A DNA stretch of 64,000 bases from NCBI RefSeq assembly GCF_900188335.1, contig NZ_FZOY01000001.1, forward strand, positions 682,001 through 746,000, in the 5' to 3' direction. This stretch comes from Tropicimonas sediminicola. Lineage in GTDB: Bacteria; Pseudomonadota; Alphaproteobacteria; Rhodobacterales; Rhodobacteraceae. Positions within the stretch are counted from its first letter, which is position 1. The number at the start of each line of letters is the position of its first letter. Below are positions 16,866 through 25,629 of the stretch, piece after piece. The translations under genes and the position numbers were made by a program. A model generated the notes under the pieces. It was not told the origin of the DNA. It ran no database searches and was given only the letters and a program-made list of their open reading frames with translations.

Positions 16866-17144
16866 ATGCTGATCCCCCATCCCCTTCTGGGCCTGCGCGA
16901 CGCGCAGGAATTCACCTACCTCGGCGACGCCAGCCTGATGGCCCGGCCGGATCCCGATCAACCGGACGCGGAGGCGGCCTTTGCCGACTACGTCTTTCTG
17001 CGTGACAACCCCGCCGGCGTGCACCGGGAGCTGTGGTTCCACGAACAGGGCGACCGCTCCTGGCTGGTAGTGACCCGCAACACGGTGACCCACGAGATCC
17101 TCGGCGCCGAACTTGCCACCGACGTGGCGCGGAGGGGCGCATGA
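16866..17144 (+). CDS. soxD: Sarcosine oxidase-like delta subunit lacking the zinc ligands
   Basis: 92 aa. SoxD normally binds Zn through two N-terminal Cys (CPxCG) plus a His and Cys near 59-63. Here the N-terminus reads IPHPLLGLR with no Cys, His59 is kept and position 63 is Asp. The rest (EFTYLGDA, VFLRDNP.G.H.E.W) is clearly SoxD. It lies 9 bp after soxB1 and its TGA overlaps the soxA1 ATG. The subunit probably still supports complex assembly without zinc. The contrast with the intact second SoxD (Cys6, Cys9, His58, Cys62) is direct from the sequence. Confidence 0.85.
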   Translation: MLIPHPLLGLRDAQEFTYLGDASLMARPDPDQPDAEAAFADYVFLRDNPAGVHRELWFHEQGDRSWLVVTRNTVTHEILGAELATDVARRGA

Positions 17145-20086
17145 CCCGCATCCAAGGCGGCCTGATCGACCGCAACCGCCCCCTGAGTTTCCGGTTCGAC
17201 GGCCGGTCCTACAGCGGCTTCGAAGGCGACACGCTCGCCTCGGCGCTGCTGGCCAACGGTGTCCGTCTGGTCGGGCGCAGCTTCAAGTATCATCGCCCGC
17301 GGGGCATCTTTTCCGCCGGTTCCGAGGAGCCCAATGCGCTCGTCGAGTTGCGCGAGGGCGCCCGCCGGGAGCCCAATACCCGCGCCACCGTGGTCGAGCT
17401 CTACGACGGCCTCGTCGCCGACAGCCAAAACCGCATCGGCTCGCTCGAGCACGACCTTCTGTCGGTCAACGACCTGTTTGCGCCGTTCTTCGCGGCGGGC
17501 TTCTACTACAAGACCTTCATGTGGCCGCGCGCCTTCTGGGAGAAGCTCTACGAACCGGCGATCCGTCGTGCGGCCGGGCTGGGGTCGCTGTCGATGCTGG
17601 CGGATCCCGACGCCTACGACCGCGGCTTCCAGCACCCGGACCTTCTGGTGATCGGCGGCGGCGCGGCCGGGCTCATGGCGGCCCTGACCACCGGGCGCGC
17701 CGGCGCATCGGTGCTGCTGGCCGACGAGGATTGCCGCCTCGGAGGTCGCCTCCTGGCCGAAGGCGGCGTGATCGACGACACGCCCGCCGCCGACTGGGTG
17801 GCCGGTGTCGTGGCGGAGCTCGAAAACCTGCCAAACGTCCGTATCCTGACGCGCACCACTGTGTTCGGTGCCTATGACCATGGCGTTTACGGTGCGGTGG
17901 AACGTGTCTCGGACCACCTGCCCGAGCCGGGCCGGAAGGTGCGCCAGACGCTATGGCGGATCAGCGCCCGGCACGCGATCCTGGCCACCGGCGCCACCGA
18001 GCGCCATATCCCCTTTGGCGACAATGACCGGCCGGGGATCATGCTGGCCGGGGCGATGCGCGCCTACGTCAACCGCTGGGCCGTGACGCCGCAGGCGCGG
18101 GCCGAGGACCCGGTCGCGATCTTCACCAACAACGACGACGGTCACCGCACGGCGCTGGCGCTTGCGGCCAGGGGCGTGCCTCTCGCCGGGGTGATCGACA
18201 CCCGCTCGGGCGTGTCGAGCCTTGGCGAATACCGGACCTTCGCCGGCGCAACCGTCACCGGCACCAAGGGGCGCAAGGGGCTGTCCGCCATCGAACTGCG
18301 CCACGGCGGAACGTCGGAATGGCTGAACTGCGGCGCGCTCGGTGTCTCGGGCGGCTGGAACCCGAACGTCCACCTCGCCTCGCATCACCGTGGGCGTCCT
18401 CTCTGGAGTGACGAGAAGCTTGCCTTCGTTCCGGATGACAACGGCCCGCAGGGCCTGCTGGTGGCCGGGGCGGCGCGCGGCGAAGGCTCGACGGCCGAGG
18501 CCCTGGCCGACGGCGCCCGCGTGGCCCTGACCGCGCTCGAGGCCCTCGGCATCTCCGGCACCGCCCCCGCAATCCCCGTGGCGAGCGAAGAGCCGTCGGC
18601 CATCGAGGCGTTCTGGCACGTTCCCGCGAAGGGCCGCGCCTGGGTCGATTTCCAGAACGACGTGACCGTCAAGGATATCAAGCTCGCCCACCAGGAAAAC
18701 ATGCGGCCGGTGGAACACCTGAAGCGGTGGACGACCCTCGGCATGGCGACAGATCAAGGCAAGACAGCCAACGTCACCGCTCTTGCGGTGATGGCCGAGC
18801 TGACCGGCAAGACCATCCCCGAAACCGGAACGACGATCTTCCGTCCGCCCTATACACCCGTTTCCATGGGTGTTCTGGGTGGCGGCGACACCGGGCAGCG
18901 GTTCCGCCCCCGCCGCCTGACCCCGACGCACCCCTGGGCCGAGGCGCAGGGAGCCGTGTTCGTCGAGGTCGGGCCGTGGATGCGCGCCCAGTATTTCCCG
19001 CGCGCCGGCGAGACACACTGGCGGCAAACCGTCGACCGCGAGGCCCGCGCCGTGCGGGCGAGCGTCGGTGTCTGTGACGTGACCACGCTGGGCAAGATCG
19101 ACGTACAGGGCCCGGATGCGGGCGAGTTCCTGAACCGGATCTACGCCAACTTGATGGGCACGCTGAAACCCGGCAAGGTCCGCTACGGCCTGATGCTGCG
19201 CGAGGACGGCATCGCCTACGACGACGGCACCTGCGCCTGCCTCGCCGAAGGCCATTACGTGGTGACCACCACAACGGCCAACGCGGGCCTCGTCTACCAG
19301 CGCATGGAATTCGCGCGGCAATGCCTCTGGCCCGAGCTGGATGTGACGCTGATCTCGACCACCGACGCCTGGGCGCAGATCGCGGTCGCAGGGCCGAAAT
19401 CACGAGAGCTCCTGTCGCGCATCGTGGACGGGTTCGACATGTCGAACGACGCCTTCCCCTTCATGGGCTGTGCGGAGTTGACGGTCTGCGGCGGCTTGCG
19501 TGCGCGGTTGTTCCGGATCTCCTTCTCCGGCGAACTTGCCTACGAGATCGCCGTCCCGGCCCGCTACGGCAACGCGCTGATGGAGCGGTTGATGGACACC
19601 GGAAAGGATCTGGACGTCACCGCCTACGGCACCGAGGCGCTTGGCGTGCTGCGGATCGAGAAAGGTCACGCGACGGCCAACGAGATCAACGGCCAGACCA
19701 CCGCGACCATGCTCGGCATGGACCGGATGGTCTCGCGCAAGAAGGACTCGATCGGCGCGATCATGTCCCGCCGGGAGGGCCTGTCGGGCGATGCCCGCCG
19801 CCTGGTCGGCTTCGTGCCCGTCGACGCCGGCGAGCCGGTCGTGGCGGGGTCGCACCTTGTCGCGCCGGGGGATCCGGTCGACATGGCGCATGATCAGGGC
19901 TGGATCACCTCCGCCTGCTACTCGCCCCATGTCGGCTCTTCCATCGGCCTCGGCTATCTCGTGAACGGCGACAGCCGGCTCGGCCAGGAATTCATCGCCG
20001 CCAACCCGCTCGAGGGCCAGTCCGTCCGCGTCAAAGCGGTCTCGGCCCATTTCGTCGACCCCGAAGGAGAGCGTCTTCGTGACTGA
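17141..20086 (+). CDS. soxA: Sarcosine oxidase-like alpha subunit, divergent paralogue
   Basis: 981 aa. Order: N-terminal ferredoxin-like domain (GDTLASALLANG, SFKYHRPRG; about 20-60), FAD/NAD-binding domains (IGGGAAGLMAAL near 168), then a C-terminal aminomethyltransferase (GcvT-like) domain from about 590 that binds tetrahydrofolate and captures the methyl group as 5,10-methylene-THF. ATG 17141 overlaps the soxD1 stop (ATGA) and follows GGAGG. It overlaps soxG1 by 8 bp. The folD gene two places downstream fits its THF product. Confidence 0.87.
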   Translation: MTRIQGGLIDRNRPLSFRFDGRSYSGFEGDTLASALLANGVRLVGRSFKYHRPRGIFSAGSEEPNALVELREGARREPNTRATVVELYDGLVADSQNRIGSLEHDLLSVNDLFAPFFAAGFYYKTFMWPRAFWEKLYEPAIRRAAGLGSLSMLADPDAYDRGFQHPDLLVIGGGAAGLMAALTTGRAGASVLLADEDCRLGGRLLAEGGVIDDTPAADWVAGVVAELENLPNVRILTRTTVFGAYDHGVYGAVERVSDHLPEPGRKVRQTLWRISARHAILATGATERHIPFGDNDRPGIMLAGAMRAYVNRWAVTPQARAEDPVAIFTNNDDGHRTALALAARGVPLAGVIDTRSGVSSLGEYRTFAGATVTGTKGRKGLSAIELRHGGTSEWLNCGALGVSGGWNPNVHLASHHRGRPLWSDEKLAFVPDDNGPQGLLVAGAARGEGSTAEALADGARVALTALEALGISGTAPAIPVASEEPSAIEAFWHVPAKGRAWVDFQNDVTVKDIKLAHQENMRPVEHLKRWTTLGMATDQGKTANVTALAVMAELTGKTIPETGTTIFRPPYTPVSMGVLGGGDTGQRFRPRRLTPTHPWAEAQGAVFVEVGPWMRAQYFPRAGETHWRQTVDREARAVRASVGVCDVTTLGKIDVQGPDAGEFLNRIYANLMGTLKPGKVRYGLMLREDGIAYDDGTCACLAEGHYVVTTTTANAGLVYQRMEFARQCLWPELDVTLISTTDAWAQIAVAGPKSRELLSRIVDGFDMSNDAFPFMGCAELTVCGGLRARLFRISFSGELAYEIAVPARYGNALMERLMDTGKDLDVTAYGTEALGVLRIEKGHATANEINGQTTATMLGMDRMVSRKKDSIGAIMSRREGLSGDARRLVGFVPVDAGEPVVAGSHLVAPGDPVDMAHDQGWITSACYSPHVGSSIGLGYLVNGDSRLGQEFIAANPLEGQSVRVKAVSAHFVDPEGERLRD

Positions 20087-20642
20087 CCTGACCCCCATCA
20101 CCGCCCTCGGCGACAGCGTGCCGCGCGTTCACACTGCCGGTGGCTACACGCTTCGCGAAAACGCGGACCTTGCGCTCGCCTCCCTTGCCGTCGCCCGCGG
20201 CGTGGCCGCACCTGCACCCTTCGGCCTTGGCCTTCCGGATGCCGGCGGGCTTGCGGTGGGCGAGGGCGGCAGGAGCGCCTTCTGGACCGCGCCGGACCAG
20301 TGGATGATCGCCGCGGAGGGGATGGCCGAAACGGACTTCGCCGCATCGCTGCTTGCAGAGGTTCCGGGCGGGCGCGTCACCGAGCAGACCGACGGATGGA
20401 CGGCCTTCGAGATCGCCTCCGAGGACGCGGCACAGATCGAGAGCCTGCTGGAACGGCTGGTCAACCTTCCCGCCGCGGCAACGGCGCCCGGGCGCGCGAC
20501 CCGGACCGGACTGGAGCACATGAGCGTCTTCGTTCTGCGCCGGACCGACAGCCACGTGACGATCATCGGGATGCGCACGTTGGCGGCCAGCCTCTGGCAT
20601 GCCCTGGAAACCGCGGTGGACCGCCTGGGAGGCACGCAATGA
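20079..20642 (+). CDS. soxG: Sarcosine oxidase-like gamma subunit, divergent paralogue
   Basis: 187 aa. It starts at GTG 20079 behind GAAGGAGAG, 8 bp inside soxA1. Recognisable SoxG features are the N-terminal Arg/Leu-rich region and WTAPDQWMI (about residue 69-77), and a GcvT-like fold spans the whole length. SoxG is the small subunit that packs against SoxA. Its TGA overlaps the folD ATG (ATGA), so folD is translationally coupled to the oxidase. Confidence 0.82.
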   Translation: MTDLTPITALGDSVPRVHTAGGYTLRENADLALASLAVARGVAAPAPFGLGLPDAGGLAVGEGGRSAFWTAPDQWMIAAEGMAETDFAASLLAEVPGGRVTEQTDGWTAFEIASEDAAQIESLLERLVNLPAAATAPGRATRTGLEHMSVFVLRRTDSHVTIIGMRTLAASLWHALETAVDRLGGTQ

Positions 20643-21529
20643 GCGCGACGATCATCGACGGAAAGGCCTTTGCGGCCGATGTGCGCGGGCGCGTGGCCGA
20701 GCAGGTGGGGCGCCTGAACGACGCGCATGGCATCACGCCCGGCCTCGCCGTGGTGCTCGTCGGCGAGGACCCTGCCAGCCAGGTCTACGTGCGCAACAAG
20801 GGGAAGCAGACGGTCGAGACGGGGATGAACTCCTACGAGCACAAGCTGCCCGCCGAGACCGGCGAGGCGGAGCTGCTGGCCCTGATCGAACGGCTCAATG
20901 CCGACCCGGAGGTTCACGGAATCCTCGTGCAGTTGCCCCTGCCGGATCACATGGACAGCGACCTCGTCATCAACGCGATCGACCCGGCAAAGGATGTCGA
21001 CGGCTTTCACATTTCGAACGTCGGGCTGCTGGCGACGGGGCAGAAGGCCATGGTGCCCTGCACGCCGCTGGGGTGCCTGATGATGTTGCGGGCGCACCAC
21101 GGAAACCTGTCGGGGCTGAATGCCGTGGTCGTGGGCCGGTCGAACATCGTCGGCAAGCCGATGGCGCAGCTTCTGCTGCGCGACAGCTGTACCGTGACCA
21201 TCGCCCACAGCCGCACCCGCGATCTCGCCGAAGTCTGCCGGGGTGCGGACATCCTCGTTGCCGCCGTCGGGCGGCCCGAGATGATCCCGGGCGACTGGGT
21301 GAAGCCGGGCGCGACCGTGATCGACGTCGGCATCAACCGCATCGAACGCGATGGCAAACGCAAGCTCGTCGGGGACGTGGAGTTCGTTGGTGCGAACCGG
21401 ATTGCAGGCGCGATCACCCCCGTGCCGGGCGGTGTCGGGCCGATGACCATCGCCTGCCTGCTCGCCAACACGCTGACCGCCTGTTGCAGGGCCAACGGCC
21501 TGCCGGAGCCCCAGGGTCTGACCGCCTGA
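20639..21529 (+). CDS. folD: Methylenetetrahydrofolate dehydrogenase/cyclohydrolase
   Basis: 296 aa bifunctional FolD. Catalytic region VYVRNKGKQ (the usual YxxxK; here Tyr and Lys are both present), QLPLPDHMD, then NAD(P) motif [11 protein letters not shown] and the C-terminal [10 protein letters not shown]. It converts 5,10-methylene-THF, the product of the sarcosine oxidase alpha subunit, to 10-formyl-THF. ATG 20639 overlaps the soxG1 stop. A purU gene follows, so the methyl carbon is directed to formate. It may be a dedicated second copy, separate from a housekeeping folD elsewhere. Confidence 0.93.
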   Translation: MSATIIDGKAFAADVRGRVAEQVGRLNDAHGITPGLAVVLVGEDPASQVYVRNKGKQTVETGMNSYEHKLPAETGEAELLALIERLNADPEVHGILVQLPLPDHMDSDLVINAIDPAKDVDGFHISNVGLLATGQKAMVPCTPLGCLMMLRAHHGNLSGLNAVVVGRSNIVGKPMAQLLLRDSCTVTIAHSRTRDLAEVCRGADILVAAVGRPEMIPGDWVKPGATVIDVGINRIERDGKRKLVGDVEFVGANRIAGAITPVPGGVGPMTIACLLANTLTACCRANGLPEPQGLTA

Positions 21530-21552
21530 GCCAGCCGCAAGAACAGAACCGG

Positions 21553-21581
21553 GACCGGCCGGCGCCTCGGGCGCCCCGGTC
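21553..21581 (+). other. Bulged GC-rich hairpin between folD and purU
   Basis: GACCGG-cc-GGCGCC / GGCGCC-CCGGTC pairs over 12 bp with a two-base bulge and a TCG loop. There is no T-run. It sits 24 bp after the folD stop and 24 bp before the purU start and may separate expression of the two genes or protect the upstream mRNA. Confidence 0.45.
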
Positions 21582-21604
21582 ACGCACATCCAAAGGAGCC
21601 CAGA

Positions 21605-22492
21605 ATGTCCACGAAGTATTGCCTCACCGTGACCTGTCCCACCCAACGCGGCATCGTCGCGGCGATCTCGACCTTCCTGTCGGAGCGCGGCTGCAACATC
21701 ACCGACAGTTCGCAGTTCGACGACATGGAGACCGGCACCTTCTTCATGCGCGTGAGCTTCCTGTCGGAGACCGGCGCGGACGACGAGAAGCTGTCGAAGG
21801 AATTCGCCAACGTCGCCAAGCCGTTCGGCATGACCTACGCCGTCCATGACGAGAGCCGGAAGATGAAGGTCGTCATCATGGTCTCGCGCTTCGGCCATTG
21901 CCTGAACGACCTTCTGTACCGCTGGCGCATCGGCGCGCTTCCGATCGAGATCGTCGGCGTGATTTCCAACCACATGGATTACCAGAAGGTCGTCGTGAAC
22001 CACGACATCCCGTTCCACTGCATCAAGGTCACCAAGGCCAACAAGCCCGAGGCCGAAGCCCGGCAGATGGAGATCGTTGAGGAGACGGGCGCGGAGTTGA
22101 TCGTACTGGCGCGCTACATGCAGGTCCTGTCGGATGCGATGTGCCAGAAGATGTCTGGGCGGATCATCAACATCCACCATTCGTTCCTGCCGTCGTTCAA
22201 GGGCGCGAACCCTTACAAGCAGGCGTTCGAGCGCGGCGTGAAGCTGATCGGCGCGACGTCGCATTACGTGACGGCCGATCTCGACGAGGGGCCGATCATC
22301 GAGCAGGACATCGTCCGGATCACCCATGCGCAATCGGCTTCGGATTACGTCTCGCTGGGCCGCGACGTGGAAAGCCAGGTGCTGGCGCGGGCGATCCATG
22401 CCCATGCCCACCACCGTGTCTTCCTGAACGGCAACAAGACCGTGGTCTTCCCGGCGTCGCCGGGCTCCTATTCCTCCGAGCGGATGGGCTGA
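21605..22492 (+). CDS. purU: Formyltetrahydrofolate deformylase
   Basis: 295 aa. An N-terminal ACT domain (about 5-85) is followed by a formyltransferase-like hydrolase domain with the catalytic Asn/His/Asp set in NIHHSFLPSFKG and DEGPIIEQD. It hydrolyses 10-formyl-THF to formate and THF, recycling THF for more demethylation. It is 75 bp downstream of folD on the same strand with a strong AAAGGAG, so SoxBDAG, FolD and PurU make a complete methyl-to-formate route. PurU is regularly clustered with sarcosine oxidase in alphaproteobacteria. Confidence 0.93.
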   Translation: MSTKYCLTVTCPTQRGIVAAISTFLSERGCNITDSSQFDDMETGTFFMRVSFLSETGADDEKLSKEFANVAKPFGMTYAVHDESRKMKVVIMVSRFGHCLNDLLYRWRIGALPIEIVGVISNHMDYQKVVVNHDIPFHCIKVTKANKPEAEARQMEIVEETGAELIVLARYMQVLSDAMCQKMSGRIINIHHSFLPSFKGANPYKQAFERGVKLIGATSHYVTADLDEGPIIEQDIVRITHAQSASDYVSLGRDVESQVLARAIHAHAHHRVFLNGNKTVVFPASPGSYSSERMG

Positions 22493-22873
22493 CGGCCGAC
22501 ATCTCGGTCCACATCTCGCGGCGACGGAACCGGCGCCGCGTCGACCCGCGGCACGGGGTCACCGCGTCCGAGTGCCGTCCATACGGCGCGCGCGGCGATT
22601 TCCGCGGCGCGCATCGCCTCTTGACGTGCGCCGCGAAATACTCCATCTGCCGCGTGTCGCTGCGCTGCCGCGTGAGCAAGCCGTGCCCTGTGACAGGGCC
22701 CAACAGCGCACCTAGATCCAGTTCCCCATCACGCAGGGTTCCTGACGCAACGGCCAGACGCCGCGGGAAACGCCCGCACGTCCCGAGGCCCTGCGAACCC
22801 TCGCGCCGCTGTCTTGCGGCCATTCAATACCGCTGCGCCGGCATCGAAGCCGCGCGGCCATGAAGGATACGAC
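22493..22873. other. 381-bp intergenic region upstream of the helicase gene
   Basis: I see no convincing gene, repeat or terminator here. The purU transcript must end and the helicase transcript begin in it. The long leader could matter for cold-regulated helicase expression, but no specific structure stands out by eye. Confidence 0.4.
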
Positions 22874-24139
22874 GTGTTCGATTTCGATATGCTCGGCCTC
22901 GCGCCGGCACTGAACGATGCGCTCAAGCGCACCGGATTTACCCAACCGACCCCGATCCAGAACCAGGCGATCCCGCTGGCGATGGAAGGGCATGACATTC
23001 TCGGCCTCGCCCAGACCGGCACGGGCAAGACCCTCGCCTTCGGCCTGCCGCTGATCGACTACCTGCTCGCCAATCCCGGCAAGCCCGATCCCAAGACGGC
23101 CAAGGCCCTGATCCTCGCGCCGACCCGCGAACTGGTGAACCAGATCGCCGAGAGCCTGCGGGCGCTGACGACCGGCACCCGGGTCCATGTCGTCACCGTG
23201 GTCGGCGGCCAGTCGATCAATCGCCAGATCGGCCAGCTCGCGCGCGGGACGGATATCCTCGTCGCGACGCCCGGGCGGCTCATCGACCTGATGGACCGCC
23301 GGGCCGTCGAGCTCGGCTCGGTCCGCCACCTCGTGCTCGACGAGGCCGACCAGATGCTCGACCTCGGCTTCATCCATGCGCTGCGCAAGATCGCGCCGCG
23401 CCTCGGCACGCCGCGCCAGACCATGCTGTTCTCGGCCACGATGCCGAAGCAGATGGAAGAGCTGAGCCGCGCCTACCTGAACGACCCGCGCCGGGTGCAG
23501 GTGTCGCGTCCGGGCAAGGCCGCCGACAAGATCACCCAGTCGGTGCATTTCCTCGACAAGGGCGCCAAGCCCGGCAAGCTGCGGGAAATCCTGTCGCGGG
23601 ACCTGGACGCGCTGACGCTTGTCTTCGCGCGTACCAAGCATGGCGCCGAGAAGCTGATGAAGGGGCTGGTGGCCGATGGCTACAACGCCGCCTCGATCCA
23701 CGGCAACAAGAGCCAGGGCCAGCGCGACCGCGCGATCAAGGCGTTCCGCGCCGGTGAGATCAAGGTGCTCGTTGCTACCGATGTCGCGGCGCGCGGCATC
23801 GACATCCCCGGCGTGGCCTACGTGATCAACTACGACCTGCCCGAGGTGCCGGACAACTACGTCCACCGCATCGGCCGCACCGCGCGCGCCGGACGTGAGG
23901 GCGAGGCAATCGCATTCTGCGCCCCGGACGAGGCTGATCTGCTGCGCCAGATCCAGAAGCTGATGAAGATCGAGGTACCGGTCGCCAGCGGCTCCAGCCC
24001 GCTGAACGACGGCGCGGAGGGCGGTGGACGCCGCTCCGGCGCGCCGCGCGGCCGCGGCCGTGGCCAGGGCAAGCCCGCCAACAGCCAGAAACCCGCGGCA
24101 GCCAAACGCCGCCGTCCGCGCCGCCGCCGGGCAGCCTGA
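22874..24139 (+). CDS. rhlE: DEAD-box ATP-dependent RNA helicase, RhlE type
   Basis: 421 aa if started at GTG 22874 (AAGGA eight bases upstream); the frame opens at ATG 22814. All core motifs are present in order: PTPIQNQAIP (Q), AQTGTGKT (I), PTRELVNQI (Ia), TPGRLIDL (Ib), LDEADQML (II), FSATMP (III), ATDVAARGID (V) and HRIGRTARAGREG (VI). A short basic Gly/Arg/Lys-rich tail (about 380-421) follows, typical of RhlE proteins that act on structured rRNA or mRNA. It is a single-gene unit with its own terminator. Confidence 0.9.
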   Translation: MFDFDMLGLAPALNDALKRTGFTQPTPIQNQAIPLAMEGHDILGLAQTGTGKTLAFGLPLIDYLLANPGKPDPKTAKALILAPTRELVNQIAESLRALTTGTRVHVVTVVGGQSINRQIGQLARGTDILVATPGRLIDLMDRRAVELGSVRHLVLDEADQMLDLGFIHALRKIAPRLGTPRQTMLFSATMPKQMEELSRAYLNDPRRVQVSRPGKAADKITQSVHFLDKGAKPGKLREILSRDLDALTLVFARTKHGAEKLMKGLVADGYNAASIHGNKSQGQRDRAIKAFRAGEIKVLVATDVAARGIDIPGVAYVINYDLPEVPDNYVHRIGRTARAGREGEAIAFCAPDEADLLRQIQKLMKIEVPVASGSSPLNDGAEGGGRRSGAPRGRGRGQGKPANSQKPAAAKRRRPRRRRAA

Positions 24140-24164
24140 CGCAGGTTTGAAATCGAGTGGGAGA

Positions 24165-24192
24165 GGGGCGCCAGCGGTGCCCCTTTTCATTT
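24165..24192 (+). terminator. Intrinsic terminator after rhlE
   Basis: GGGGCGCC / GGTGCCCC (one G-T pair) with an AGC loop at 24165-24183, then TTTTCATTTT. Flanking A and T bases extend the stem. It lies between the convergent rhlE and acyl carrier protein genes. Confidence 0.75.
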
Positions 24193-24208
24193 TGGCGCGG
24201 ACCGTGGC

Positions 24209-24457
24209 CTATGCGGCCAGCTTGCCTACCAGGTAGTCGGCGGCGAGCGCCGGCGTGGCGATCCGGACGTAGTCGGCCTCCGGGATATCGATGCCCAGAC
24301 GGGCGTGGAGCGCGGCGACGAGGTTCAGCACGTCCATGGAGTCGAGCTCCAGGTCGTCCTGGATGTGATCGTCGTCGCCGATCGCGCCAATCTCCAGGTC
24401 GGGGGCGACCTTGGTGAGCTCCTCGAGGAAGGCGGATTTCATCTGTTCCTGGGTCAT
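24209..24457 (-). CDS. Free-standing acyl carrier protein
   Basis: 82 aa acidic helical protein with the phosphopantetheine attachment Ser40 in DLELDSMDVLNLV. It is not the fatty-acid AcpP (which has DSLD and fab neighbours). Instead it is the last gene of an operon with an acyl-CoA synthetase and 2-oxoacid dehydrogenase E1/E2 subunits. Its ATG overlaps the E2 stop (ATGA), so it is translationally coupled to that acyltransferase. A role as acyl acceptor or carrier linked to the E2 is an inference. A phosphopantetheinyl transferase must come from elsewhere. Confidence 0.85.
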   Translation of the reverse strand: MTQEQMKSAFLEELTKVAPDLEIGAIGDDDHIQDDLELDSMDVLNLVAALHARLGIDIPEADYVRIATPALAADYLVGKLAA

Positions 24458-25626
24458 AGGGCCTCCGGTGCTTGAAGCAATGCATCAACCTCGGCGAGGA
24501 ACCTGTTGGCCTGCCGTCCATCGCTGACGCGGTGATCTGCCGAGAGCGTGAAGGTCACCACCTGCCGAGGTTCGATTTGTGCTGGCGCGCCATCGCCGCC
24601 GGTCACGATCCAGGGACGCAGCCGGGGCGCTCCGATGGCGAGCAGGGCGACCTGCGGCGGGAAGATGATCCCGGTCATCGCCTCGGCCCCCTTCTCGCCG
24701 AGGCTCGACACCGTGATCGTGCCGCTGGTCAGCTCCGAGGAGCGCAGGCGCATCGCCCGGGCCCTTGCCACGAGGTCCTTCATCGCGGCCATCAACTCGG
24801 GCAGCGGCAGCGTGTCGGCCTCCGGGATCGCCGGGGCGATCAGCCCGCCGCCGCGCAGCGCGACGGCCACCCCGAGATTGACTTGCGGGGCGGGAGCGAA
24901 GCCGTCCGCGCCGTAATGCCCGTTCATCTCCCTGACCTTGCCAGCAGCCAGCGCAGCGGCCTTCATGAAAAGCGCGCCGAGCAGGATCCGGTCGGTGGGG
25001 GCGGCGGTTGCATTGCGGGCGGAGAGCCAATCCGTCGCCTTCTGCACGTCCACCGTCTGGCTCAGCTGGAAATGCGGGATCTCGCGCTTGGAGCGCTGCA
25101 TCGCCGCTGCGATGGCCTTGCGCATCTCGGCCATGGCATCGGCGGGCGCAGGCTTCGCTGGGGCCGGTTGCGCAGCGCCTTCGACGTCGCGCAGCGTGAT
25201 CGCGCCTGCCGGGCCGCTGCCCGCGAGGGCGGACAGGTCGAGCCCGCGTTCGACTGCCAGCTTGCGCGCGGCGGGGGATGCGGCAGGCCCGGCCGACATC
25301 GGCGCGGGCGCGGCCGGTATGGGGGCGGCTTCGACAGGGCGCGGAGGCGGTTCTTCTGCCACGGGAGCCTCTGCTGGTGGAGGCGCCTCGCCGTCGGCGA
25401 GGATCGTCGCCATCGGGGCGCCGACTGGCAAGGTGGTGCCGAGCTCGGCGTCGAGCGAGCCGACGACGCCCTCCTCGAAGATCTCGACCTCGATGGCGCC
25501 CTTCTGGGTCTCCACCACGGCGACGATGTCGCCGCGATGCACCGCGTCTCCCGGCTTCACCAGCCATTCGACCAGCTTGCCGGCTTCCATGTCCGCGCCC
25601 AGCGAGGGCATCTGGAAAACACCCAT
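24454..25626 (-). CDS. 2-oxoacid dehydrogenase complex E2 (dihydrolipoamide acyltransferase)
   Basis: 390 aa. It has one lipoyl domain (lipoylated Lys42 in [11 protein letters not shown]), an Ala/Pro linker (about 78-115), a peripheral subunit-binding domain (about 116-150) and the catalytic domain ending with His365-xxx-Asp369 (SADHRVSDG). It transfers an acyl group from lipoyl to CoA. Substrate class (pyruvate, acetoin or a branched 2-oxoacid) cannot be set by eye. It starts 3 bp after the fused E1 gene and overlaps the acyl carrier protein gene. No E3 gene is present here, so E3 is presumably shared. Confidence 0.85.
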   Translation of the reverse strand: MGVFQMPSLGADMEAGKLVEWLVKPGDAVHRGDIVAVVETQKGAIEVEIFEEGVVGSLDAELGTTLPVGAPMATILADGEAPPPAEAPVAEEPPPRPVEAAPIPAAPAPMSAGPAASPAARKLAVERGLDLSALAGSGPAGAITLRDVEGAAQPAPAKPAPADAMAEMRKAIAAAMQRSKREIPHFQLSQTVDVQKATDWLSARNATAAPTDRILLGALFMKAAALAAGKVREMNGHYGADGFAPAPQVNLGVAVALRGGGLIAPAIPEADTLPLPELMAAMKDLVARARAMRLRSSELTSGTITVSSLGEKGAEAMTGIIFPPQVALLAIGAPRLRPWIVTGGDGAPAQIEPRQVVTFTLSADHRVSDGRQANRFLAEVDALLQAPEAL

Positions 25627-25629
25627 GGC

